Assembly: GCA_947683625.1 (NCBI GenBank)
Contig: CANTUR010000145.1
Span: forward strand, 1,257,501-1,321,500
DNA length: 64,000 bases
Reading direction: 5' to 3'
Source: Mallotus nudiflorus
Taxonomy: Eukaryota > Streptophyta > Magnoliopsida > Malpighiales > Euphorbiaceae
In this document: positions 11,375 through 24,766 of the stretch, piece after piece
Position numbering within the stretch: the first letter of the stretch is position 1
How the letters are laid out: every line of letters starts with the position of its first letter
Translations under genes and position numbers: made by a program
Notes under the pieces: generated by a model
What the model saw: the letters and a program-made list of their open reading frames with translations, nothing else
Databases searched by the model: none
What the model was told of the DNA's origin: nothing

Positions 11375-14300
11375 TGTAATATCCCGTGTTTTTAAAATAT
11401 TTTTACACTGTACCGGGATATGCAGTGTTAATAATTTCTGTACATTAAATGGTATTTTTACGAGTTAATATGTATTTAAAACCTATTTTAATTACTGTAT
11501 ATTATTTTCAGTGTTTTACGTAAAATTTTCCCGGGACTTGCATTTTCGGGAAAATTTTCACGTAAACAATGTATTATTAATTATTTTAAATGTATTTACG
11601 GACTTGCATGAACTCATACATATTTTTAAATTATTAAATAAAGCCTGTGTGTATATATTTATTTAATTAGGGTTTAGTATTACCCTAATATTTTATTTAT
11701 TATTTATTAGTTTTATTGTTATTTAATTAATTTTATTTAGTATAAATTATTAAAATATTAAATTTTTTATGTGTGTGGTGTATATTTGATGTGTGTAATT
11801 TAATATTATTTTAATATATAGTATAAAGTATATATATATACATATATACATAAAAAATCAAAAGAATTGGAAAATTACCATTTTGCCCCCGAGTCTCCTT
11901 CTTCTTCCCCGACCATTCCCCTTGCCGTCCGGGCGTCTGTCACGCCGTTTCTTCACCGTGGGTGTGCCGTCCAGTGTGCCACCGTCTTCCCCGACCAATT
12001 CCGCCGCCTGAGGTAGCCATTTTCGGCGTTTGGAAGTCGATTTTGGCCGGAGAAGCCAAAAATCGATCCACCGTCGATCACGCCGATTCCGGCCACCGTT
12101 TTTGACACCACCGGTCTCTTTCTTCTCCTTGAGCTCCGGTGAGTGTGATTCTAGCTTTGGTTTGAGCTAAAATGGTCTAGAATTGCATAGGTTTCGATTT
12201 TGTCAATTTCGGCCTATTAGGGTTTTTGAATTTTTTGAGCTTCTAATTGATTGATTCATGAAAAATTCCTTCACAAATATTGTTCCTAGTAGCTCAATCT
12301 ACATGTATGAATTTTTGTAGAATTTTTGGAGATTGTTTGAATTTTTGGGTATTTTTGAATATTTTAATATTATTTTATAATTTTCGGAAATTAATTATTT
12401 AAATTATGAAATTGGAGTTTATGGTTGAATTAGGTGTTGAAATGAATTATAGGAATTTATTTGGAATTTTTATGAATTTCTAAGTATTTATTTTGAATTA
12501 TTAAAGTTTATGTAAATTTGGAAAATTAGGTTAAATGTGTTTTTATTTGAATTTAATTGGTTAATTGAGTTTAATTATTAATATTATTGATAAATATGTT
12601 GAGAAAATTAATTTTTGGATAATTGTATGATTTTTGGTGAATTTTTGAAGTAATTTAAGTATATTTATATATATAGGGGTATTTTGGTAATTTTACCCTA
12701 AATTGTCTAACAATGTAATTTAATTGGTTTTATTAGTTATTTAAAGTATAAAAATTATTTCTACAAATTATTTGATATTTTTAACTAATTAAAACTATTT
12801 TTCGTGAATTATTTTTAATTATATATATAATATACGATTTTTCTAATAAAATGAGTTTTAATCGGTTTTTACAGTGTTTAAAGGTTAATTATGTAATTTC
12901 TACGTATAAAATGTATTTCTGTGATTTAAGGATATTTTTGGTATACTTGGAATATGTTCTGTGTTTGTGGATCCCGGTCGGTGGACTGTAGTTTGGAGTC
13001 CGACCGTAGGATTTTGATTGTGTTGAGCCTATTTTTCGAAGTGTATTTCCTTGCAGGGTCGGCTCTACTCTTTTGAGTAGAGAGATGTCCGTTTTACAAG
13101 GGAGGTTCTATCGGATTTTCGGTAGAATTCTCGTAAAACGTGATGTCCAGTCGAACCCTAATTCTGTTTCCGTATTTTAATACTCTAGATTGAATTCTAG
13201 GATTTCTGTTAGGGTTTATTCTGATGTCGATTATTTATTGCTTGTTTAGTTGCACCGAGACCGAGGGCTAGTGGACCAGGCCCGTCGGACCTGTCTCGTG
13301 GAGCGCATTAGGTGAGTTACTATACTATATATATATGCCTTAGGATGCATGATTTTAGAAATATACGTTTTATTTTGATTAAATTGCATAAATAACGTGA
13401 TTTGTATTTAAGTATATTTTTGGTTTATTTGTGGTATATATTAAATTATATGCATGTTTTGTAAATAAAATATATTTAAAATGTTTTTAAATATATTTCC
13501 AGCTTAATTTATAATTTGATTGAATGTATTTGATATATATATACTCGAAATATACCTGGTTTACTTTTGGTATATTTCCGGTATATATATGGTTTATATT
13601 GTTATTTTATTTAAATTCATGCATCATTTATTGTGAATGAATGTTTTATAATTAATGATGAAGGATACCAATAGAACGTGCTACCTAGTGGGCAGCACTA
13701 GGACCGAGTACGTACCGGTACGCCTATAGTATTTAGGCTATATTACTAACTTATTTGTGGATATTGATTTGATTATGATTATTGATGTGTGAGATATGGT
13801 TTGGAGGTGTGATTGCTGGAGCTCGGTTGACCAAGTGTCTCGGGGCCAATCACACTGGCAGTCAGACTGCTGGAGCTCGGTTGACTTAGTGTCTCGGGGC
13901 CAGTCTACTGTCTAAATGGATTAAGTGGATATATTTGGACTAAGTGAGCCTGTATGGCTAGAGTGTTGTTTAACACTATTTTCTAAGGTTGCGATATTCT
14001 AGGGTTCTATGTGATCCTTCATAAACTGGGATTTTTCAGTAAAATATATAAAAAATGATTTTTCTGCATCTGTATGAATTTGCCTGTATATATACATATT
14101 ATATATATATTGTTGATTGTATGCATTATCACTTAGTGTGTATGTATATATATTATAGTAATTCACTCAGTGAGGTCTGACTCCTCTCTGTTGACTATTT
14201 TTCAGGAGAGTCAACTTCTTCAGACCACAGTAGCAGGTCGATATGCCGGATTTCTTCCGCCCTGGCTTCTTTATGTAAATTGTCTACTTGAGTCTTATTT

Positions 14301-14611
14301 ATTTTATCTAGACACTGCAGTAGTTGTGAATTACAGTGTTGGATTTCATGTATTTTATTTTTTTAAAGAGATGTATTATGTTGAAACTGGATTTGTATTA
14401 AAGATTATATATATCTATGGGATGAGATTTGATTTAAATCCAGTTGATGTGGATAATATTATGATATTATGATTTTTATTTCCGCTGCATATTATACTGT
14501 TACTGATATTATGGCATGATTTATTTTATTTTTAGGCTTGCTACGGGTTCCGGATTAGAAAGAATTCCCGTTCCCTAACGCCGGTCATGGCCCTTGTTTT
14601 GGGTCGTGACA
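11375..14611 (+). repeat. 3' LTR of element B
   Basis: This 3,237-bp copy of 3147-6384 ends GGGTCGTGACA, followed at once by the GGATC target duplicate and the resumed gag of A. The conserved stem-loop modules recur, with the twin stem-loops at 13807-13912. Confidence 0.95.
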
Positions 14612-15117
14612 GGATCGCCTTCGATGGGACTTCCAATTTGTTAGATTTTCTACATGTGATTGAGACTAGGACTCGAACTGCTCACACCGAGTATTAGCGG
14701 ATTATGATCGTCGAGCTTTCTGTTGAGGGACCAGCCCTAGACTGGTTTATTCAGATGATCCAGCCCTATATAATGACAATGACCTGGGCTCAGTTTTGAG
14801 AGCGGTTTATGAGGAGATTCTGTCCAGAGCCTCTCCGTATGAGCTATCGTCTCTGGTTGACCAGCATATCTCGCGGTGATCGATCAGTAGAGGAATACAC
14901 CCGAGAGTTTCTCCGGCTAGGTAGATATGTAGAGGATCTGATGCGAGATCAGTACTTCACAGTCACTACCTACGTCATCGGATTGGGTTATGCATTTGCT
15001 GGTATGCCTACAGCAGGCCTTACTCTGGAGTCTGTGATTGAGTTGGCCAAGGAGATTGAGCAGAGGCTAGTTAGGCAAGGAGCGATGCCTGATTATTACC
15101 AGTTGGGAGTTCAGTGG

Positions 15118-15282
15118 AGATGAATTGTTGATTTAAATTCCGTGGTGGATTATTATTTAATTATTTATGATTTATTTCCGCTGCAGATTATTTTAATTAT
15201 GTTATTATTATTATTGTATGTTTTATTTTATTTTAAGGCTTGCTACGGATTCCGAATTCGAAAGAATTCCCGTTTCCTAGCA
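15118..15282 (+). repeat. Truncated 3' LTR tail of element A
   Basis: These about 165 bp are nearly identical to 2463-2620 of A's own 5' LTR. The join to gag falls in a short AGATGA overlap, suggesting illegitimate recombination. The terminal 35 or so bases of the LTR (..CGCCGGTCATGG..GACA) are missing, so the right boundary of A is also eroded. Confidence 0.8.
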
Positions 15283-15822
15283 CAGAAATAAAACATACTA
15301 AAAAATATGGTAGTGAAAGATAATTACGAGGCCTTTCTGAAATTATTAAAAAAAATTACAAATTACGTTTATAACTATTCAAAGGATAAATTTCTCCCTA
15401 TAGAATCTATTCAAATTGTTTTAGATAAGAAATGATATTTTGATAAATTTATACAGGGACGATGACACTATAAATAGAAATAAAAAATGTGTAATGTCAA
15501 TATTATCTTTAGTCAAAATTATTGACTCTAGATTTTATTTCAATTTACATAGTGTGGACCCCACGTCCGTTCCAACTATCTCGTACATCAACGCCACAGT
15601 TGGCTTCTATTGCCTGCGCTCTTAACTTCTTCCATGTTTTTTTTTTTTTTTAACAAATTCTTCCATGTTATGTATCTTAATTTTTTCATATATATATATA
15701 TGAAAAATTTTATATTCTTATTATTATATTTTTAATTTAAAATCAAATTAAACAATTAAAAAGTAGTTTTACATGAAAAAAAAAAACAAAAAGTGGTCTT
15801 CACTTTACGCAGTTTGGTTAGC

Positions 15823-15874
<52 letters not shown>

Positions 15875-16238
15875 AATGATGAGTTTTAAAGTTATTAAGT
15901 CAAAAATTTAACAAGTATTTATCTTTATATTTGAGTATTTATTTTAAAATCTAATATGTTAAATTCTTAAAAAATTCTGATTTTTATTAAAATAAAATAT
16001 TTATTGTAATTTTTTAGTATTAGTTTTTAACTAAAACACTATTATTATATATTTTTTAATACAATTCAAATTCTAAAAGTTTTTATATAATACATATTTT
16101 TTAACCTCAATTCACTCAATCATTTTTTCTAAACTATTAGAATTTCTATTTTTTTAATTTTCTTAACTACTATACATACTCCAATGGTAGTTTAATAGTT
16201 TCAAAATAAATTCTATTATATTTAAAAATAATGGCAAT
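15283..16238. other. AT-rich spacer with (AT)n tract, no gene seen
   Basis: This gap between element A and element C holds T-runs (15637-15650) and an (AT)n tract at about 15826-15870. Short open frames in it have no recognisable motifs. It probably belongs to the old target DNA into which C inserted. Confidence 0.5.
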
Positions 16239-16243
16239 AAAAA

Positions 16244-19200
16244 TGTCACAACCCAAAACAGGGGTCATGACCGGCGCTAGGGAACGGGAATTCTTTCGAA
16301 TCTGGAACCCGTAGCAAGCCTAAAAAAATAAAATAAAACATGCAATAGTAATAATAACAATATATAATGCAGCGGAAATAAAAATCATAAATGTAATAAT
16401 AACATTTGCACCAACTGGATTTAAATCAATCCTCATCCCATATATATATAAACTCTTTTAATACAAATTCAGTTCAAATATAATACAACATCTCTTTAAT
16501 AATTTAATGACTACTACAGTGTCTAGATAAAATAAAACTCAAGACTCAGATAAGCAGTTTACATAAAGAAGCTGGGGCGGAAGAAATCTGACGTACAGGC
16601 CTGCTACTAAGGTCTGAAAAATTAGTTAACGGAAGGGAGTCAGACCTCACTGAGTGAATTACTATCACGACCCAAAACAGGGGCCATGACCGGCGCTAGG
16701 GAACGGGAATTCTTTCGAATCCGGAACCCGTAGTAAGCCTAAAAATAAAATAAACATGCAATAATAATAACAATATTTAATGCAACAGAAATAAAAATCA
16801 TAAATATAATAACAGCATATGCATCAACTGGATTTAAATCAAATCCTCATCATTTCATAAATATAAATCTTTTAATACAAATCCAGTTCAAATATATAAT
16901 ACAACACCTCTTTAAATATTTAATGACTACTGCAGTGTCTAGATAAAATAAAACTCAATACTCAGAGAAGCAGTTTACATAAAGAAGCCGGGGCGGAAGA
17001 AATCCGGCGTACAGGCCTGCTACTGAGGTCTGAAGATGATGACTCTCCTAAAAAATAGTCAACGGAGGGGAGTCAGACCTCACTGAGTGAATTACTATAA
17101 TATATATACATGCATACTAAATGACAATGCATACAGTCAACAGTATATATAATATGTATATATATAGGCAAATTCACACAGATGTAGAAAATCATTTTTA
17201 TATATATTTTTCATTGAAAATTATCTTTTATGAAGGATCAAATAGAACCCTATAATATCGAAACCTCAAACAGTGTTAGACAACACTCTAGCCATGCAGA
17301 CTCACTTAATCCAAATATATCCACTTAATCCATTTAGACAGTAGACTGGCCCCGAGACACTAAGTCAACCGAGCTCCAACAGTCTAACTGCCAGTGTGAT
17401 TGGCCCCGAGACACTAGGTCAACCGAGCTCCAGCAATCACACCCAAATCACATCACACATCAGATAATCATATTCAATCAATATCCACAAATGGTTAGTA
17501 ATATAGCCTAAATACTATAGGCGTACCGGTACGTACTCGATCCTAGTGCTGCCCACTAGGTAGCACGTTCTATTGATATCCTTCATTTTAAATATAAAAC
17601 ATACATTCATAAATAAATGATGCATGAATTTAAATAAAACAGCAACATAAACCATATGTATACTAGAAATATACCAAAAGTAAACCAGGTACATTTCGAG
17701 TATATATACGTCAGATAAATTCAATCAAATTATAAATTAAACTAAGAATATATTTAAAAACATTTTAAATATAAGTTATTAATAAAACATGCATATAATT
17801 TAATATATACCAAAAATAAACCAAAAATATACTTAAATACTAATCATGTTATTTATGCATATTTAATCAAAATAAAACATATATTCTAAAATCATGCATC
17901 CTAAAACATATATATATAAAACAGTAACTCACATTAGTGCGTTCCTCGAGATGGGTCCGACGGGCCTGGTCCACTAGGCCTCGGTCTCGACGCAACTAAA
18001 CAAACAATAACGACAGAAATCAGAATAAACCTAACAGAAAATCCTAGAATTCGATCTAAAATATTAAACACAGAAACGGAATTAGGGATCGACAGGACAT
18101 CACGTTTTACGAGAATTCTATCAAAAATTCGATAGAACCTCCCCTGTAAAACAGGCATCTCTCTACTCAAAGAGTAGAGCCGACCCTACAAAGAAACACA
18201 CTTCGAAAACACAGGCACAACAACTCATCCATAACCCCTCGGTCGAACTCCAAACTACAATCTACCGACCGGGGTCCACAAGCACAGAATAATTTCAGAA
18301 ATACCAAAAATACCCTTATAACCTACAAATTCATTTTATAAGTAAAAATTACATAATTAACCTTAAAACACTGTAAAAACTGATAAAAACTCATTTTATT
18401 AGAAAAACCGTATATTATATATATAATTGAAAGTAATTCACGAAAAATAGTTTTAATTAGTTAAAAATACCAAATAATTTGTAGAAATCATTTTTATACC
18501 TTAAATAACTATTAAAACCCATTAACTTACATTTTTAGCCAATTTAGGGTAAAATTACCAAAATACCCCTATATATAAATATACTATAATTACTTCAAAA
18601 ATTCACCAAAAATTATACAATTATCCAAAATCAATTTTCTTAACATATTTATCAAAAATATCAATAATTAAACTCAATTAACCAATTAATTTCAATTAAA
18701 AACACAATTAACCCTAATTTCCCAAAATTACATAAACTTAAATAATTCAAAATAAATACATAGAAATTCATAAAAATTCAAAATAAATTCCTATAATTCA
18801 TTTTAACACCTATATTTACCATAAAACACAATTTCATAATTTAATTAATTAATTTCCGAAAATTAGAAAATAATATTAAAATATTCAAAAATACCCAAAA
18901 ATCAAAATAATCTCCAAAAATTCATACATGTAGATTAAGCTACAAGGATCAACATTTGTGAAGGGATTTTTCATGAATCAACCAATTCAAAGCTCAAAAA
19001 AATCAAAAACCCTAATAGGCCGAAATTGAAAATTCGAAACCTAAGCAAATCAAGACCAATTCAGCTCAAACCAAAGCTAGAATCACACTCACCAGAGCTC
19101 AAGGAGAAGAAAGAGACTGGCGGTGTCAAAAATGGTGGCCGAAATCGTCGTGATCGATGGTGGCTCGACTTTCGGCTTCTCTTGCCAAAAATGGCTTCCA

Positions 19201-22200
19201 GGCGCCGGAATCAGCTGCTACAGGTGGGGAAGGTGGTGGCACACCTGACGGCACACCAATGGATAGGAATCGGCAGTTGCAGGCAATGATTGGTGATCGG
19301 ACGCAATCGGGGAAGAAGGAGGAGAAATCGGGGCTAAATGGTAATTTTCCAAAAGTTTTATTTTTTAATAATATGTATGTATATATATATACTTTATACT
19401 ATAAATTAAAATAATATTAAATTACACACATTAAATATACACCACACACTTAATATTTAATATTGTAAAATTTAATATTAATTAAAAATAATTAAATAAC
19501 AATAAAACAAATAATTAATTAATAAAATATTAGGGTAATATATTAAACCCTAATTAAATAAATAGTTACACACCTAGGCTTTATTTAATAATTTAATAAT
19601 ACGTATGAGTTCATGCAAGTCCGAAAATATATTTAAAATAATTAATAATAAATTATTTACGTGAAAATTTCCCCGAAAATGCAAGTCCCGGAAAAATTTT
19701 ACGTAAAGCACTGTAAATAAGACACAATAATTAAAATAGGTTTTAAATACATATCAACTCGTAAAAATATCATAATATATATATACAAAAATTATTAACA
19801 ATGCATATCCCGATGCAGTGTAAAAATGTTTAAAAATACGGGATATTACAATTACTATAATATATATACATGCATACTAAATGACAATGCATACAACCAA
19901 CAGTATATATCTAATATGTATATATACAGGCAAATACACACAGATGCAATACAATCATTTTATATATATTTCATTGAAAATCATCGTTTATGAAGGACCA
20001 AATAGAACCCTAGAAAATCGTAATCTTAAACAGTGTTAGACAACACTCTAGCCATACAGGCTCACTTATTCCAATATATGATCACTTGATCCATTTGGAC
20101 AGTAGACTGACCCCGAGACACTAAGTCAACCGAGCTCCAGCAGTCTAACTGCCAGTGTGATTGGCCCCGAGACACTTGGTCAATCGAGCTTCAGCAATCA
20201 CACCTCCAAACCATATCTCGCACATCAAATAATCATATCCAATTAATATCCACAAATAGGTTAGTAATATAGCTTAAATGCTATAAGCGTACCGGTACGT
20301 ACTCGGTCATAGTGCTGCCCACTAAGTAGCACGTTCTATTGATATCCTTCATTAATAAATATAAAACATTCGTTCACAAATAAATGATGCATGAATTTAA
20401 ATAAAATAACAATATAAACCATATATATACTGGCAATATACCAAAATTAAACCAGGTATATTTCGAGTATATATACGTCAAACAATTCCAATCAAATTAC
20501 AAAATAAGATAGAAATGTATTTAAAAACATTTTAAACATAAATGGTTAATAAAGCATGCATATAATTTAATATATACCAAAAGTAAACTAAAAATAAACT
20601 TAAGTACTAATCAAATTATTTATACATATTTAGTCAAAATAAAACATTCATTTCTAAATCATGCACCCTAAAGCATATATACATAAAATAGTAACTCACA
20701 CTTAGTGCGCTCCTCGAGATGGGTCCGATGGGCCTGGCCCACTAGGCATCGGTCTCGGCGCAACTAAACAAACAATAAATAACAGACATCAGAATAAACC
20801 TAACAGAAAATCCTAGAAACTCGATCTAGAATATTAGACACAGAATCATAATTAGGGTTAGACCGGACATCATGTTTTACGAGAATTCTATCGAAAATTC
20901 AGCAGAACCTCCCCTGTAAAACAGACATCTCTCTACTCAAAGAGTAGAGCCGACCCTGCAAAGAAACACACTTCAAAAAACAAGCACAACAATCCATCCA
21001 CAACCCCTCGATCGGACTCCAAACTACAGTCTACCGACCGGGGTCCACAATTTACGGAACAATTTCAAAATTACCAAAAATACCCTTATAATATAGAAAT
21101 TCATTTTATAGGTATAAATTACATAATTAATCTTAAAACACAGTAAAAACCGAAAAAAAACTCATTTTATTAGAAAATTCGTATATTATATATAAAATTG
21201 AAAATAATTTACGAAAAATAGTTCTAATTAATTAAAAATAATAAATAATTTGTAAAAATCATTTTTATACCTTAAATAATTATTAAAACCAATTAAATTA
21301 CATTTTTAGCCAATTAAGGGTAAAATTACCAAAATACCCCTATATATATAAATATACTATAATTCATTCAAAATTTCACCAAAAATAGTATAATTATCCA
21401 AAATTAATTTTGTCAACATATTTATCAGTAATATCAATAATTAAACTCAATTAACCAACTAATTTCAATTAAAAACACAATTAACCTAATTTTCCCAAAA
21501 TTACATAAACCTAAATAATTCAAAATAAATACATAAAAATTCATAAAAATTCCAAATAAAATTCTATAATTCATTTCAACACCTATATTCATCATAAAAC
21601 ACAATTTCATAATTTAATTAATTAATTTCCGAAAATTAGAAAATAATATTAAAATATTCAAAAATACCCAAAAATCAAAATAATCTCCAAAAATTCCACA
21701 AAAATTCACACATGTAGATTAAGCTAAGGGGAACAACATTTGTGAAGAAATTTTTCATGAATCTATCAAATTTAAGTTCAAAAAAATCAAGAACCCTAAT
21801 AGGCCGAATTCGAAAAATCAAAACCTAAGCAAATCGAAACCATTGTAAGTGAAACAAAGCTTGGAATCACACTCACTGGAGCTCAAGGAGAAGAAAGAGA
21901 CCAGTGGTGTCGAAAACGGTGGTCGGAAACATCGTGAACGACGTTGCTCCCACTTTCGGCTTTTCCGGCCGAAATCGATCTCCAGACGTTGGAAACAGTT
22001 GCAACAGGCGGTGGAAGAGGCTGAGGAAGGAGGTGGCACGCCAGACGGCACACCAACGGCAAGAAATCGGGACGACAGCAACCGAAACGGTGAGGGAAGT
22101 GATCGGGAGTGAGGGAGAAGCTCGGGTGGCAATTTGGTAATTATATCAAACTTTAATTTTTTGTTAAATATTAAATGTATATATGTATATATATATATAT

Positions 22201-22657
22201 ACTTTATACTATATATTAAAATAATATAAAATCACACACATTAAATATACACCACACACATATAATTTAATATTTTAATAATTTAATACACCTAAAAATA
22301 ATTAAATAATATCAAAATCAATTAATAAATAATAAAATATTAGGGTAATTAATTAAACCCTAATTAATTAACTAAATACACATATATACATTACCTAGTA
22401 TTTTAAAAATATGTATGAGTTCATGCAAGTCCGTAAATCTATTTAAAATAATTAAATATAAATAGTTTACGTATCAATTTCCCCGAAATGCAAGTCCCGG
22501 GAAAATTTTACGTAAAGTACTCAAAATAATATTAAAACAATTAAAAATCAATTTTAATTAATCAACAACTCATGAAATATCAATATCATATTTAAAAATT
22601 ATTAACACTGCATATCCCGATGCAGTAATAAAATATTTAAAAACACGGGATATTACA
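16244..22657 (-). repeat. 3' LTR of element C, split by solo LTR D
   Basis: Pieces 16244-16662 and 19856-22657 join into one LTR of about 3.22 kb once D and one copy of its duplicated ATTAC are removed. It ends ..GGGATATTACA next to the polypurine complement at 22658-22672. The twin stem-loop module is at about 20099-20212, on the minus strand. Confidence 0.9.
16663..19850 (-). mobile_element. Solo LTR D nested in element C
   Basis: A single 3,188-bp chromovirus LTR on the minus strand is flanked by ATTAC on both sides (16658-16662 and 19851-19855). No internal region is present, so it is the product of LTR-LTR recombination after insertion. Its first bases read TATCACG where TGTCACG is expected, a G-to-A change in the terminal dinucleotide. 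Confidence 0.93.
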
Positions 22658-22712
22658 GTCTCCCCCCTTATAAGAATTCGTCCCCGAATTCCAGAAAGAA
22701 AAGATTACAAGA

Positions 22713-22945
22713 TCAGGAAGGAAAGAGATACGGGTAAGAAGCTCGCATCTCAGCTTCAGTCTCCCACGTATGCTCCTCAACTCTATCGCTACGCCACAGA
22801 ACCTTGACCATCGGAATCTGCTTCGATCGCAACTGTCGGACTTGATAATCAATGATCGCCACAGGTTCTTCCATAAATGCCAAATCTTCACTCACTTCTA
22901 CACTGTCGGGCTACAACACGTGTGAAGGGTCTGAGACATACTTCC
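22713..22945 (-). pseudogene. Chromodomain fragment of element C pol
   Basis: The minus-strand frame ends with the same ..VLWRSDRVEEHTWETEAEMR..YLFPS chromodomain as element B. Upstream it is cut at about 22946, where it joins gag through a shared TCCTCA. A stop codon lies inside the fragment, just upstream of the segment that begins MSEDLAF. Only the pol C-terminus survives. Confidence 0.88.
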
Positions 22946-23423
22946 TCATAAACCGCTCTCTGAACTGAGCCCAGGTCATCGTCATCATATAAGGCTGGAT
23001 CATCTGAATGAACCAATCTAAGGCTGGTCCCTCAACAGACAACTCGACGATCATAATCCGCTAGTACTCGGTGTGAGCATTCCGAGTCCGAGTCTCAATC
23101 GCGTGCAGAAAATCTAACGGATCAGAAGTCCCATCAAATGCAATCCTGCCAACTCGGGCATAGAACAAAGCTGCCTCAGGGTCAGACATACCCTGCTGAT
23201 AGGCAGGCTGAACAACTGGAGGCACGGGAACATCAAACTTAGGCTCTACAGGCTCCTCGTCATGTAACTCTCTCTGCCTACGGCGACCTGCCGCTCCTCG
23301 AGGTCTACCTCTGCCACGACCTCTACGTCTAATTGGCTGCTCAGGAGGTAAAACCTCATCCTGAAAAGACTCATCATCCTCGGCTTTAACGACCGATGGA
23401 GGGACACGTGCTCGCCTCCTCAT
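22946..23423 (-). pseudogene. gag fragment of element C
   Basis: From ATG at 23423 (MRRRARVPPS...) 120 codons are open. They end at a TAG (23061-23063) exactly where element B has CAG and element A also has TAG. Gag similarity continues past the stop, through GPALDWF and WAQF-type motifs, to the deletion join at 22946. The protein would be a truncated N-terminal Gag. Confidence 0.88.
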
Positions 23424-23605
23424 TCTGAAAAGACAAACGGAAAGATTCAGACAAAACAGACAACAGAGGAATAACGCAGAAAACTAACGCAAGGAATACT
23501 TATCAAGACATACTCGAACCTAATTCACTGCAGTAGTTACCAAAAAAAACATAACTTTAAAACTAGGGCCACAACTCACATAACTAAGCCCTGACACAGA
23601 ACTCC

Positions 23606-23617
23606 GCTCTGATACCA
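23606..23617 (-). other. Primer binding site of element C (tRNA-iMet type)
   Basis: The reverse complement reads TGGTATCAGAGC, 4 nt from the LTR edge at 23622. It has the same primer as A and B. Confidence 0.88.
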
Positions 23618-23621
23618 ACTT

Positions 23622-24761
23622 TGTCACGACCCAAAACAGGGGCCATGACCGGCGCTAGGGAACGGGAATTCTTTCGAATCCGGAACTCATAGCAAGCCTA
23701 AAAAAATAAAATAAAACATGCAATAGTAATAATAACAATATATAATGCAGCGAAAATAAAAATCATAAATGTAATAATAACATTTGCACCAACTGGATTT
23801 AAATCAAATCCTCATCCCATATATATATAAACTCTTTTAATACAAATTCAGTTCAAATACAATACAACATCTCTTTAATAATTTAATGACTACTGTAGTG
23901 TCTAGATAAAATAAAACTCAAGACTCAGATAAGCAGTTTACATAAAGAAGCCGGGGTGAAAGAAATCCGGCGTACAGGCCTGCTACTGAGGTCTGAAGAT
24001 GATGACTCTCCTAAAAAATTAGTCAACGGAGGGGAGTCAGACCTCACTGAGTGAATTACTATAATATATATACATGCATACTAAATCGATCTCTAGACGC
24101 CGGAAACAGCTGCAACAGGCAGTGGAAGAGGCTGAGGAGGGAGGTGGCACGCCGGATGGCACACCAACGACAAGAAATTGAGATGGCAGCGACCGGAACG
24201 GTGAGGGAAGTGATCGGGAGTGAGGGAGAAGCTCAGGTGGCAATTTGGTAATTATATCAAACTTTAATTTTTTGTTAAATATTAAATGTATATATGTATA
24301 TATATATACTTTATACTATATATTAAAATAATATAAAATCACACACATTAAATATACACCACACACATGTAATTTAATATTTTAATAATTTAATACACCT
24401 AAAAATAATTAAATAATATCAAAACCAATTAATAAATAATAAAATATTAGGGTAATTAATTAAACCCTAATTAATTAAATAAATACACATATATACATTA
24501 CCTAGTATTTTAAAAATATGTATGAGTTCATGCAAGTCCGTAAATATATTTAAAATAATTAAATATAAATAGTTTACGAATCAATTTCCCCGAAAATGCA
24601 TCGGAAAAATTTTATATAAAGTACTCAAAATAATATTAAAACAATTAAAAATCAATTTTAATTAATCAACAACTCATGAAATATCAATATCATATTTAAA
24701 AATTATTAACATTATATATCCCGATGCAGTAATAAAATATTTAAAAACACGGGATATTACA
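23622..24761 (-). repeat. 5' LTR of element C with about 2-kb internal deletion
   Basis: Both LTR termini are present (TGTCACGACCC.. and ..GGGATATTACA), but the LTR is only 1,140 bp. The join is near 24085, where the sequence skips from the twin stem-loop side straight to the C-rich section. A short AAAT overlap at the join suggests microhomology-mediated loss. Confidence 0.88.
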
Positions 24762-24766
24762 AAAAA

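Larger units (their letters stand above)
3147..14611 (+). mobile_element. Element B: near-complete Tekay/Del-like chromovirus LTR retrotransposon
   Basis: This 11,465-bp element is bounded by TGTAATATCCCG and GGGTCGTGACA. Its 5-bp target duplication GGATC lies at 3142-3146 and 14612-14616. Parts in order are 5' LTR, iMet primer site, gag-pol in a single frame, polypurine tract and 3' LTR. Pol order is protease, RT, RNase H, integrase, chromodomain, which identifies a Ty3/gypsy chromovirus. The 3.2-kb LTRs and the MRRRARV-type gag fit the Tekay/Del clade. The two LTRs differ by scattered substitutions at roughly the one-percent level by eye, so insertion is fairly recent. Six stops in gag-pol make it non-autonomous. 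It sits inside the gag of sibling A. Confidence 0.95.
2856..15117 (+). pseudogene. gag of element A, split by insertion of element B
   Basis: The gag frame starts at ATG 2856 (MRRRARVAPP...) and reads 97 codons to 3146. It resumes in frame at 14617 after element B and its duplicated GGATC. The right-hand part (14617-15117) aligns with the capsid-like Retrotrans_gag region of B. It carries an in-frame TAG at 14695-14697, where B has CAG, and a TGA at 14797-14799. At about 15117 the frame runs directly into 3' LTR sequence, so the zinc knuckle and all of pol are deleted. The product is non-functional. The family call rests on close similarity to B's gag. Confidence 0.85.
16244..24761 (-). mobile_element. 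Element C: internally deleted chromovirus, minus strand
   Basis: The element reads right to left: 5' LTR (23622-24761, shortened), primer site, gag, a join into the 3' end of pol, polypurine tract and 3' LTR (16244-22657, interrupted by solo LTR D). Both ends are flanked by AAAAA (16239-16243 and 24762-24766), a possible but low-complexity 5-bp target duplication. The family is the same as A and B. The internal region is only about 960 bp, so nearly all of pol is missing. Confidence 0.9.

Noticed and set aside
21818..22132. Overlapping 80-100-codon frames on both strands in the C-rich section of the LTRs (also 3630, 19026, 24037)
   Set aside because: GC-richer LTR segment gives chance frames on both strands; none is conserved as protein between copies.
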